Positions 33,719 through 42,363 of a stretch of 64,000 nt of DNA are shown here, one piece after another. The position numbers and the translations under genes are program-made. Source of the DNA: CAZVCG01 sp964626265 (GTDB lineage Bacteria > Pseudomonadota > Alphaproteobacteria > UBA9219); contig CAZVCG010000003.1 of the NCBI GenBank assembly GCA_964626265.1, forward strand, positions 1-64,000, written 5' to 3'. Below the pieces are notes generated by a model. The model was not told where the DNA came from, did no database searches, and worked only from the letters and a program-made list of their open reading frames with translations. The number at the start of each line of letters is the position of its first letter. Within the stretch, counting starts at the first letter, position 1.

Positions 33719-34870
33719 ATGCTGCCCCCTGATTCACCCCTTATCGCCCTCGCCGCCGGAGGCACTGGCGGCCATGTGTTTCCCGCCGAAGCCTTGGCGC
33801 GGGAACTTTTGGGCCGTGGTTTGCGCGTCGTTTTGTTCACAGACCCGCGCGGCAACAAATTCAGCGAAGATTTAACCGTACCGGTGTACCGCATCCGCGC
33901 CAACACCTTGGGCAAAGGCCTGTTCGGCAACCTGAAAAGCGTCTTCGATATCGCTGTGGGCGTCATGCAATCCCGCCGCCAGCTTCGCAAACTTAAACCC
34001 GCCGCCATCGTCGGCTTTGGCGGCTACCCCTCCGTCCCACCTCTTTACGCCGCCGCGCAACTCGACATCCCGATCGTCCTGCACGAACAGAACGCCGTGC
34101 TGGGCCGGGCCAACCGCGCCGCCATGGGTAAAGCGCGGCTGCTCGCCACGTCGTTTCCGCACGTCGTCGGCCTGAAAGCCAACAGTCCGGTGCGTGTCGT
34201 CCATACGGGTAATCCCGTCCGTCCGGCTTTTGCGGCCATGCGCGCAAAGCCCTATACCCCCGTCACTGACGACGGGCCTGTTCGCGTACTCGTCTTGGGG
34301 GGCAGTTTAGGAGCGCAAATCTTCAGTAAAATCGTTCCGAAAGCCATAGGTTTGTTGCCTGAACACCTGCGTTTACGCATGATAGTAGCCCAGCAGTGCC
34401 GAGCCGAAGACCACGAAACCACCCAAGCCGCATATGCCGGAGTGGGCATCGAAGCCGAACTGACGCCCTTTTTCCGCGATGTTCCCGAGCGCATGGCCAA
34501 TGCCCACCTCGTCATTGGCCGTTCCGGCGGCGGGGCGATCGCCGAACTCACGGCTATTGGCCGTCCCTCCATCCTCGTCCCCTTCCCCCATGGCCTCGCG
34601 GGCGAACAAATCGCCAATGCCGAAGCGCTGGCTGAAGCGGGTGGCGCATGGCTCATCCCAGAACAGGCCTTTACGCCCGAAGCCTTGGCGGTGCGTTTGG
34701 AGGCCTTGTTAACCTTACCGAGCAGCCTCGTAAAAGCCGCCGCCGCAGCGCGCGCCTGGGGCACGGTCACGGCTGCCGATAATCTTGCGGATTGCGTGCT
34801 GGATGTCATAGGAAAGCCCAGATTATCCAACATGAACAACGGCGCAAAAGCCAATCCTTTTAAGGAATAA
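33719..34870 (+). CDS. murG: UDP-GlcNAc:lipid I N-acetylglucosaminyltransferase MurG
   Basis: Adds GlcNAc to lipid I to form lipid II at the inner face of the membrane. The 383-residue GT28 enzyme has AAGGTGGHVFPAEALA near the start, VGFGGYPSVPPLYAA, the HEQNAVLGRANR loop, LGGSLGAQIF and the sugar-nucleotide site IGRSGGGAIAELTAIGRPSILVPFPH. A gap of 117 bases separates it from ftsW, the largest in the first part of the cluster, so an internal promoter is possible; no strong ribosome binding site is visible. Confidence 0.95.
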   Translation: MLPPDSPLIALAAGGTGGHVFPAEALARELLGRGLRVVLFTDPRGNKFSEDLTVPVYRIRANTLGKGLFGNLKSVFDIAVGVMQSRRQLRKLKPAAIVGFGGYPSVPPLYAAAQLDIPIVLHEQNAVLGRANRAAMGKARLLATSFPHVVGLKANSPVRVVHTGNPVRPAFAAMRAKPYTPVTDDGPVRVLVLGGSLGAQIFSKIVPKAIGLLPEHLRLRMIVAQQCRAEDHETTQAAYAGVGIEAELTPFFRDVPERMANAHLVIGRSGGGAIAELTAIGRPSILVPFPHGLAGEQIANAEALAEAGGAWLIPEQAFTPEALAVRLEALLTLPSSLVKAAAAARAWGTVTAADNLADCVLDVIGKPRLSNMNNGAKANPFKE

Positions 34871-34878
34871 CAATAATT

Positions 34879-36381
34879 ATGATCCGCCTGCATAATTTCC
34901 CGAACGGTTCGCATAAAACAACCGAAGCGAAAACGCCGCCCAGCCCGCTCGACATCGGCATGATCCACTTTGTTGGAATCGGCGGCATCGGGATGAGCGG
35001 CATTGCGGAAATTCTCCACACGCTCGGCTACAAAGTCCAAGGCAGCGACCTCACCGACAACGCCAACGTCAAGCGCCTGCGCGACAAGGGCATCGCCATC
35101 AGCATCGGCCATAAGGCCGAACATCTCGGCGAAGCAGCAGTGGTTGTTATTTCTTCGGCAGTTAAAAAAGACAATCCCGAACTCATCGCCGCGCGCGAGG
35201 CGCATTTGCCGGTCGTGCGCCGCGCCGAAATGCTGGGCGAACTGATGCGCCTCAAATGGTCGGTGGCCGTCGGCGGCACGCACGGCAAGACGACGACCAC
35301 ATCAATGGTCGCCGCGTTGTTCGACGCGGCGGGACTTGACCCCACCGTCATCAACGGCGGCATCATCAACGACTACGGCACCAATGCGCGCCTCGGCGCA
35401 GGCGACTGGATGGTGGTCGAGACGGACGAATCCGATGGCAGCTTTACAAAATTGCCTTCGACTATTTGCATCGTCACGAACATGGATCCCGAACACATGG
35501 ATCACTACAAGGATTTTGACGCGGTGCGCCAGGCGTACGCGACATTTGTTGAAAACCTGCCGTTCTACGGTTTCGGCGTTTTGTGTATCGATCATCCCGA
35601 AGTGCAGGCGCTCATCGCACGCATTCAGGACCGCCGCATCATCACCTACGGCCTGTCCCCGCAAGCCGACGTACGCGCACTCAACATACAGGCTTCGCCA
35701 GATGGCATGACCTTCGATGTGAGCTTCGCAGATCGCAAGACAGGCGAAACACGCTCGATTACAAACTTCCATCTGCAAACTATCGGCCAGCACAACGTGC
35801 AAAACGCGCTATCGGCGCTGACGGTCGCGTGGCAACTGGGATTCAGTGAACAGACCATGCGCGCCGCGCTTGCCAATTTCAGAGGCGTCAAGCGTCGCTT
35901 TACGCGCACGGGCACGGTGAATGGCGTGACGATCATCGACGACTATGGCCATCACCCGGTTGAAATCGCCGCAACGCTCAGAGCCGCGATGCAAGCCAAG
36001 CAAGGCATAAACGGCAAGGAAGGCCGCGTCATCGCCGTCGTCCAGCCGCACCGCTACACGCGCCTGTCGAACCTGTTCAAGGAATTCTGCTCGTGTTTTA
36101 ACGACGCCGACATCGTCGTCGTTGCCGATGTTTACCCCGCTGGCGAAAAACCCATCGAAGGCGCGACCAAGGAAGCTTTGGTCGAAGGCCTGCGCGCCCA
36201 TGGCCACCGCGAAGTGCACGCCCTTCCCTCGCCGCAAGACCTGGCTCCACTTATCGCGAAACTGGCCCAACCCGGCGATTACGTCATCTGCCTCGGCGCA
36301 GGCACGGTTTCCCAGTGGGCGCATGCGCTGCCGGAGGAGTTGGAGAGAGTGTCGAAATCAGCTAAGATGCTATCGGCTTAA
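34879..36381 (+). CDS. murC: UDP-MurNAc--L-alanine ligase MurC
   Basis: Adds L-alanine to UDP-MurNAc, the first amino acid of the stem peptide. The 500-residue ligase has IHFVGIGGIGMSGIAEILHTLGY, VGGTHGKTTTTSMVAALFD, the ETDESDGSF substrate motif, TNMDPEHMDHY, DDYGHHPVEIAATL and VQPHRYTRL. It starts nine bases after murG. AAGGA lies 12 bases before the ATG, which is a little far. Confidence 0.96.
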   Translation: MIRLHNFPNGSHKTTEAKTPPSPLDIGMIHFVGIGGIGMSGIAEILHTLGYKVQGSDLTDNANVKRLRDKGIAISIGHKAEHLGEAAVVVISSAVKKDNPELIAAREAHLPVVRRAEMLGELMRLKWSVAVGGTHGKTTTTSMVAALFDAAGLDPTVINGGIINDYGTNARLGAGDWMVVETDESDGSFTKLPSTICIVTNMDPEHMDHYKDFDAVRQAYATFVENLPFYGFGVLCIDHPEVQALIARIQDRRIITYGLSPQADVRALNIQASPDGMTFDVSFADRKTGETRSITNFHLQTIGQHNVQNALSALTVAWQLGFSEQTMRAALANFRGVKRRFTRTGTVNGVTIIDDYGHHPVEIAATLRAAMQAKQGINGKEGRVIAVVQPHRYTRLSNLFKEFCSCFNDADIVVVADVYPAGEKPIEGATKEALVEGLRAHGHREVHALPSPQDLAPLIAKLAQPGDYVICLGAGTVSQWAHALPEELERVSKSAKMLSA

Positions 36382-36411
36382 ATATTAACCGTACAGAGAC
36401 GGGACGGTGGC

Positions 36412-37377
36412 ATGTCCGCTCAATTCGACCCCAAATATCAAGCTTTGCGTGGCGACTATGAAGAGGAAGGTCTGATGCTTCGTCTCCCCCCTGCTCGCGG
36501 CAAGCTGATCCCAAACGCTCCTTTGGCAGAACAAACGTGGTTCCGCGTCGGCGGCCCTGCGGAAGTGTTGTTCAAACCTGCCGACGCCGACGATCTGTCG
36601 CACTTTCTCGCTCACTGTCCGCAGGATATTCCGATCACTGTACTGGGCCTGGCCTCCAACACGCTTGTGCGCGACGGCGGCATTCCTGGCGTCGTCGTCA
36701 AACTCAGCCCCGATTTTTCGCATATCAAATTCGAAGAAGGCGCGCTTAAGGCCGGCGCGGCTGCCGTCAACCTCAACGTCGCGCGCGCCGCCCAAACCAC
36801 AGGCCTTGCGGGACTCGAATTCCTCTGCGGTATTCCCGGCACGATCGGCGGCGGATTACGCATGAACGCGGGCGCGTATGGCAGCGAGTTCAAAGACGTC
36901 TTGCGCTGCGCCCACGCCATGGATCGCGCCGGAAACAAACACGTCTTGCGCGTCGATGACTTGAAACTGTCCTACCGCCGTTGCGGGTTGCCGGAAGACT
37001 GGATTTTCCTCGGCGCCGAGTTCGAGGGAGAACCAGACGATCCTGCCGCAATCCAAAAACGCATGACCGACATCCAGACCAAGCGCGCGGAATCCCAGCC
37101 CATTCACGAAAAAACGGGCGGCTCGACGTTCGCCAATCCCGACAACGACCCCAAAGGTCGCAAAGCATGGCAATTGATCGACGAGGCAGGATGCCGTGGC
37201 CTCAAGATCGGCAAGGCCAAGGTTTCGGAAAAGCACTGCAACTTCCTGATCAACACGGGCCAGGCCACCGCCGCCGATATCGAAAACCTCGGCGAAGAAG
37301 TCCGCCGCCGCGTGAAGGAAAAAACGGGTATTGAGTTGCGTTGGGAAATCCGCCGCATCGGCGTGCCAAAAGCCTGA
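36412..37377 (+). CDS. murB: UDP-N-acetylenolpyruvylglucosamine reductase MurB
   Basis: FAD enzyme that makes UDP-MurNAc with NADPH. The 321 residues contain TWFRVGGPAEVLFKPAD, LGLASNTLVRDGGIPGVVVKL, FLCGIPGTIGGGLRMNAGAYG, the catalytic Ser in GGSTFANP and the Glu in SEKHCNFLINTGQATAADIENL. This is the form of MurB common in alphaproteobacteria. It follows murC by 30 bases. Confidence 0.95.
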   Translation: MSAQFDPKYQALRGDYEEEGLMLRLPPARGKLIPNAPLAEQTWFRVGGPAEVLFKPADADDLSHFLAHCPQDIPITVLGLASNTLVRDGGIPGVVVKLSPDFSHIKFEEGALKAGAAAVNLNVARAAQTTGLAGLEFLCGIPGTIGGGLRMNAGAYGSEFKDVLRCAHAMDRAGNKHVLRVDDLKLSYRRCGLPEDWIFLGAEFEGEPDDPAAIQKRMTDIQTKRAESQPIHEKTGGSTFANPDNDPKGRKAWQLIDEAGCRGLKIGKAKVSEKHCNFLINTGQATAADIENLGEEVRRRVKEKTGIELRWEIRRIGVPKA

Positions 37378-37505
37378 TATGCCACAAAAAAGGCTATAAA
37401 ATCAGCGTCTTCGCCAAAAAACATGGGGATAAACCATATTTAGCGGTTTCCCTTACCTTTGCCTTTTTTTAAGGTAATGTTTCGGCAGATTAGGAGAATC
37501 GTAGA

Positions 37506-39925
37506 ATGCGCATAGCGGTCATTTGTGGCGGGCCATCGGCGGAGCGGGGCATATCCCTGAACTCGGCGCGTTCGGTCATGGATCACCTGTCCCCGCTGGG
37601 CTGGGACATCGTCCCCATCTATTGCGACACACAGAAAAACTTCTACCGCCTCTCGCAAGGCCAGCTTTACTCCAACACGCCGTCCGATTTCGATTTTAAG
37701 CTTAAGCACGCCGCGCAGCCGATGACACAGGACGAATTCATCGCCGCTTGCCGCGAGGTCGATCTGGTCTTCCCCGCCATCCACGGCGAGTTCGGCGAAG
37801 ACGGCGATTTGCAAAAACTTTTGGAAGATAACAAGATTCCGTTCGTCGGCTCGTCCTCGGCGAGTTGCGCGAGCATGTTCGATAAAGCCAAGGCCAACGC
37901 GCACTTGGCCGCGCACGGCTTTGCCATCCTGCCCCACTGCCGTGTCGGCAAAGACGAAACGCCCGACGCGATCAAAACCAAAATCAAAAACTTTTTCGCG
38001 GAACACAACCTAACCAAAGCCGTCGTGAAGCCCACGGCAGGCGGCTCGAGCCTTGGCATCGCCACCGTCACGACGCCTGAAGAAGCCGCCGAAAAAGCGT
38101 TGGAACTCTTCGCCTTGGGCCGCGACAATGCCGCGATGGTTGAACCTTATTGCGAAGGACAGGAATTCACTGTCGTCACGCTTCAAGGACCGGACGGCAA
38201 GCCCGTCGCCCTCATCCCGACCGAGATCGAACTATCCGACGACACGGCCTCCATCTTCAGCTTCCGCCACAAATATCTGCCGACATGCCGCGTGGCCTAT
38301 CACTGCCCGCCGCGTTTTGCTGATCAGGTGATCGCCCGCATCCAGAAAGTCGCTGAAGTTCTGTTCTTCTTCTTCGACATGCGCGATTTCGCGCGTCTCG
38401 ATGGATGGCTGTTGAAAGATGGCCGCATAATCTTTTCCGATTTCAACCCGATTTCGGGCATGGAACAGAACAGCTTCCTGTTCTTGCAAGGCTCGCGGCT
38501 AGGTCTCAGCCACGGCGACATGCTGCGTTATGTTGTCGCCAGTGCCGCGCGCCGCCATAACATTCCGCTTAAGGAAAAAACGCTCGCAAAGCATAAGGAC
38601 GCGCGTAACGTTGCGGTGCTTCTTGGCGGCACGACGGCGGAACGCCAAGTCTCGCTCATGTCCGGCACAAACGTATGGCTCAAATTGCGTCATTCCCCGG
38701 CGCACAAGCCCGAACCCTATCTTCTCGCTTCGGACAACGAAGTCTGGCGTCTGCCCTACAGTTTTACGCTCAGCCACACGGTCGACGAAATACTCTACCA
38801 TTGCAGCGAAGCCGATNNNNNNNNNNNNNNNNNNNNNNNNNNNNNNNNNNNNNNNNNNNNNNNNNNNNNNNNNNNNNNNNNNNNNNNNNNNNNNNNNNNN
38901 NNNNNNNNNNNNNNNNNNNNNNNNNNNNNNNNNNNNNNNNNNNNNNNNNNNNNNNNNNNNNNNNNNNNNNCGGCGGCAACGGCGAAGACGGCACGATCCA
39001 GCAAAGGCTTGAACAACATGGCCTGGCCTACAACGGCTCCGGCCCCAAAGGTTCACGCCTATGCATGGACAAAGACGCAACGGGCAACGTCATCCGCAAG
39101 CTGAACGATCCGCTGTTGACGTCCGCGCCGAAAATCGTGTTGTCGCTGCATGATTACATGGCCTCAAAAACGCCGGACAATTTGTGGGACTATGTATGCG
39201 CCCAGCTTAAAACCAAAGACCTCATCATCAAGCCGGCCGGCGACGGCTGCTCTGCGGGAGTCGTCCGTCTGCATAACGCTCATGATTTAAACGTTTATCT
39301 TCAGGCCTTGGCCAACAAAGATATCATGCTTCTCCCCGGTGCGCTGTCTCAGCAGAACGACATCGTCGAACTCCCCGCGCACGTTGATTTGCTTTTGCTG
39401 GAACCCTTCATCATCACTGACTCCATCCTCATCAAGGATCAGGAACTTGTTTACAAGCAAAACACTGGATGGATTGAGCTGACCGTCGGCGTCCTTGAAA
39501 CGAGCGGCAATTATCACGCGCTGAATCCTAGCATCACCGTTGCCCAAGGTGATGTGCTTTCGCTCGAAGAAAAATTCCAGGGCGGAACGGGTGTCAACCT
39601 GACACCACCGCCTAGCTCGATCATCAAACAGGATCAAATCGACCTTATCCGGGGCAAAATAGAACTCGCCGCTCGCGCACTCGGAATCGAAGGCTATGCG
39701 CGCCTCGATATATTCTTCAATGTCCTCACCAACCAAACCATGTTGATAGAGGCTAACTCGTTGCCGGGCCTGACGGCATCGACGGTCATCTTCCATCAGG
39801 CGCTTGCCGAAACCCCGCCTCTTGCGCCCCGCGCGTTTCTCGAAAAACTCATTTCCTACGGACTAGCCCGCCACGATCCCGCCGCCACGACGCCCCACCC
39901 CAAACGCCGGAGCGCAGCCACGTGA
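37506..39925 (+). CDS. ddl: Tandem D-alanine--D-alanine ligase fusion (two ATP-grasp modules), interrupted by an assembly gap
   Basis: Two Ddl-like modules in one apparent gene, about 800 residues. Module 1 (about 1-360) has GGPSAERGISLNSA, FPAIHGEFGEDG, KPTAGGSSLG and DFNPISGMEQNS, the last differing from the usual EVNTLPGMT. Module 2 (from about 365, RNVAVLLGGTTAERQVSLMSG) has GGNGEDG, KPAGDGCSAG, YARLDIFF and EANSLPGLT, closer to standard Ddl. The unknown bases at 38817-38970 fall inside module 2, and the frame after them is off by one from the frame before, so the gap length is an estimate and continuity is inferred. AGGAG nine bases before the ATG supports the start. Position between murB and ftsQ is where ddlB normally sits. 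Confidence 0.8.
38817..38970. other. Assembly gap (154 N)
   Basis: A run of 154 unknown bases inside the double ddl gene. The frames on the two sides agree only if the true length leaves a remainder of two on division by three; 154 leaves one, so the given length is approximate. Confidence 0.99.
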
Positions 39926-39959
39926 TCGTTTATTTACAAGCTAATCGACATACACGGAC

Positions 39960-40000
39960 TGTCCCTCTCCCCTTGAGAGAGAGGTTAGGTGAGGGGTATA
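39960..40000. repeat. Short GC-rich palindrome before ftsQ
   Basis: CCTCTC and GAGAGAGG face each other around a short loop, within CCCTC...GAGGG. Similar pyrimidine-rich palindromes are scattered between genes in many proteobacteria. It falls in the 127-base gap between ddl and ftsQ and has no terminator U-run. Confidence 0.45.
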
Positions 40001-40052
40001 TAAAGGTGCGAGCGAAGCGAGCTCCTCTCTTTTCAATGCCGGAACATTTCCC

Positions 40053-40904
40053 ATGCCCCGCCTGAAAACCCGCTATCGCGGCAGCGTCATGCAAAACAAT
40101 CCGTCGCGGCGCGATAAGCCGCATGGTTTGCTTTGGAAAATCCGCGTCTGGTTTGTCACGGCGACGATAGGCGTAACAGTTGTCGTTCTCCTCATCCTCT
40201 GGTTCAGTGACTGGCCGTCGCGCCAACTCAAGCGCCTTGAGAACTACGGCATTTCGCTCACCCAGCGCGCGCATTTCGCCGTCAAGTCCATCAATGTTGA
40301 AGGACGGCAATACACCGATAAGGACGATATTTTCAAAGCCCTCGACACGGTTGCAGGCGCGCCGATCTTGACGTTCGACCCCAAGGAAGCCCACGAACGC
40401 CTGTCGAAACTGCCTTGGGTCGCCGGCGTTACGATCGAACGCCGCTTGCCCGATACCCTTTACATAAGGCTGACCGAACGCCAGCCCATGGCGCGTTGGC
40501 AGCATGATAATGTGACGGAAGTCATTGACCGCGAGGGTAAAGTGCTGACTGCGGCCAGCGCCGATAAGTTCCCCGATCTGTTGCTCGTGGCCGGGGACAG
40601 CGCTCCGGCGCAAACCGCCAATCTATTAACAACTCTTAAGGAATTCCCGAATATATTCGCGCGCGTGAAGGGCGCCGTCCGCGTGGGCGAGCGGCGTTGG
40701 AATTTGCATTTACAAACAGGCCAGCTGGTTCGCTTGCCTGAACACAATATGGCGGAGGCGCTGAATAAGCTGGACGGCATGATCAAGGAAAAAAACATTC
40801 TTGATCGCGCCGTGACAGGCATTGATTTGCGCCTGCAAGACAAAGTCATCCTTGAGCCGGGCGCGGAGTCCGCGCCGGGATCAACGGAAGGGACCAAGCC
40901 GTGA
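40053..40904 (+). CDS. ftsQ: Cell division protein FtsQ
   Basis: Bitopic divisome protein that binds FtsB and FtsL. The 283 residues comprise a basic cytoplasmic tail, a membrane helix (about 32-51), a POTRA domain starting at FAVKSINVEGRQYTDKDDIFKAL (about 75-140, with LPWVAGVTIERRLPDTLYIRLTERQPMARW) and the beta domain to the C-terminus. A second ATG at residue 13 is possible. It follows the double ddl and overlaps ftsA by four bases. Confidence 0.92.
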   Translation: MPRLKTRYRGSVMQNNPSRRDKPHGLLWKIRVWFVTATIGVTVVVLLILWFSDWPSRQLKRLENYGISLTQRAHFAVKSINVEGRQYTDKDDIFKALDTVAGAPILTFDPKEAHERLSKLPWVAGVTIERRLPDTLYIRLTERQPMARWQHDNVTEVIDREGKVLTAASADKFPDLLLVAGDSAPAQTANLLTTLKEFPNIFARVKGAVRVGERRWNLHLQTGQLVRLPEHNMAEALNKLDGMIKEKNILDRAVTGIDLRLQDKVILEPGAESAPGSTEGTKP

Positions 40905-42349
40905 AGCGTTTGACGCAATGGCTTTTTGACAAACCAAGGGTAGCGCAGGGCGACACCATTGCCGTGCTGGACATCGGCTCCAGCAAAATCGCCTGCTTCA
41001 TCGTCCGCCCCGACGAACACGGCATGCCGCATGTCGTCGGGATCGGCCATCAGCTTTCCGAAGGCGTACGCGGCGGCATCGTGGCCGACATGGAAGCCGT
41101 TCGCCGCGCCGTTTCCGCAGCCGTCGCCACCGCCGAGCAAATGGCGGGCGAAACGATCGAGCGCGTGATTGTCAACGTCCCCTCCCCCCTCCTGATGTCG
41201 CGCACCGTCGGCATCGAATTGCCCGTGCACGGGCGCGAAATCACGGCGAACGACCTCGACCGCCTGATCGCGCAAGGCCAGACGATGGCTCCAGCCGACG
41301 CGCAAGGCAACATCCAGGAACTCATCCACACCATTCCGGTCAGCCACATCCTCGATGGGCAAAAAGGCATCCGCGATCCGCTCGGCATGACGGGCGTTTC
41401 GTTGCAAACCCAATTGCACCTCATCGCGGCGGCCTACGGCCCCATCCGCACGCTCGTCACGACGGTGGCGCGCTGTCATCTCGAAGTCGAACGCCTCGTC
41501 GCAGCGCCCTATGCCAGCGGCCTCGCCTGTCTGGTGGAAGACGAAATCGACCTCGGCTGCACGGTGTTGGACATCGGCGCGGGCACGACCTCCATCGGCA
41601 TCTTCGCCGACGGGCAAATGCTCTACGCCGACGGCCTGCCGATTGGCGGCGCGCACATCACGAACGACATCGCGCGATGCCTCACCACGTCGATCAACCA
41701 TGCCGAGCGGCTGAAAACGCTTTACGGCAACGCGATCGTCGTGCCGATGGACGACCGCGAAACGGTGGAAGTCCCGCAGGTCGGCGAAGAAACGCCCGAA
41801 AACACCAATCAGGTGCGCAAGTCGCAGCTCATCCGCATTATCCAGCCGCGCCTTGAAGAGATTTTCGAACTGGTGAAATCCCGCCTGGAAAACAGCGGTT
41901 TCAATGAAATCGCCGGACGGCGTTGCGTGCTCACGGGCGGAACGAGCCAGCTTCCCGGCATCCGCGACATCGCTCAACGCATCCTCGACAAACAAGTGCG
42001 CCTGGGCCGCCCGCTGCGCATCACGCGCCCCTCGCGCGACATTTATGTCGTCGCCCAGCGCCGCAAAGGCGACTTGCTGGGCAAGCGCGCTTCCGACATG
42101 TCCCCCGAAGACTTGTCCGGCGAAGCTCAAAAGGCAAAGACGGGTTCACGCCACTCAAAACCGGATACGGAAAACATAACGGCCTCGGGTCTCGCTGAAG
42201 CCACGTCTGGCCCCGCTTTCTCAACAACGGCAGGCCTCCTGGCCATCGCGTTGCAACCCGACCTCGCCGCCGCACCGAGTTACGCCGAATTCTCCTCAGG
42301 CAGCGGCATGATGTCGCGCCTCGGCCAATGGGTTAAGCAGAATTTGTGA
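40901..42349 (+). CDS. ftsA: Cell division protein FtsA
   Basis: Actin-like protein that tethers FtsZ to the membrane. It starts with GTG at 40901 in a GTGA overlap with ftsQ. The 482 residues include the ATPase phosphate loops (AVLDIGSSKIACFI and VLDIGAGTTSIGIF), the 1C subdomain in between, and GRRCVLTGGTSQLPGI. A linker of about 80 residues, much longer than in Escherichia coli FtsA (420 residues in all), leads to the terminal amphipathic helix MMSRLGQWVKQNL that binds the membrane. The usual next gene, ftsZ, is missing here. Confidence 0.95.
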   Translation: MKRLTQWLFDKPRVAQGDTIAVLDIGSSKIACFIVRPDEHGMPHVVGIGHQLSEGVRGGIVADMEAVRRAVSAAVATAEQMAGETIERVIVNVPSPLLMSRTVGIELPVHGREITANDLDRLIAQGQTMAPADAQGNIQELIHTIPVSHILDGQKGIRDPLGMTGVSLQTQLHLIAAAYGPIRTLVTTVARCHLEVERLVAAPYASGLACLVEDEIDLGCTVLDIGAGTTSIGIFADGQMLYADGLPIGGAHITNDIARCLTTSINHAERLKTLYGNAIVVPMDDRETVEVPQVGEETPENTNQVRKSQLIRIIQPRLEEIFELVKSRLENSGFNEIAGRRCVLTGGTSQLPGIRDIAQRILDKQVRLGRPLRITRPSRDIYVVAQRRKGDLLGKRASDMSPEDLSGEAQKAKTGSRHSKPDTENITASGLAEATSGPAFSTTAGLLAIALQPDLAAAPSYAEFSSGSGMMSRLGQWVKQNL

Positions 42350-42363
42350 CGGCGATATTCTTA

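Noticed and set aside
34252..35283. Minus-strand frame of 343 codons across the murG-murC junction
   Set aside because: Antisense shadow of two standard Mur genes, without ribosome binding site or recognisable domain.
39960..40040. Pyrimidine-rich palindrome before ftsQ considered as CRISPR repeat or terminator
   Set aside because: Only one copy, no spacer structure and no U-run; it looks like a common scattered palindrome.
40460..42130. Long minus-strand open frame of 556 codons opposite ftsQ and ftsA
   Set aside because: It is antisense to two well-recognised genes, has a biased, repetitive composition (many Arg, Ala, Asp, His) and no domain; it arises from codon bias of the real genes.
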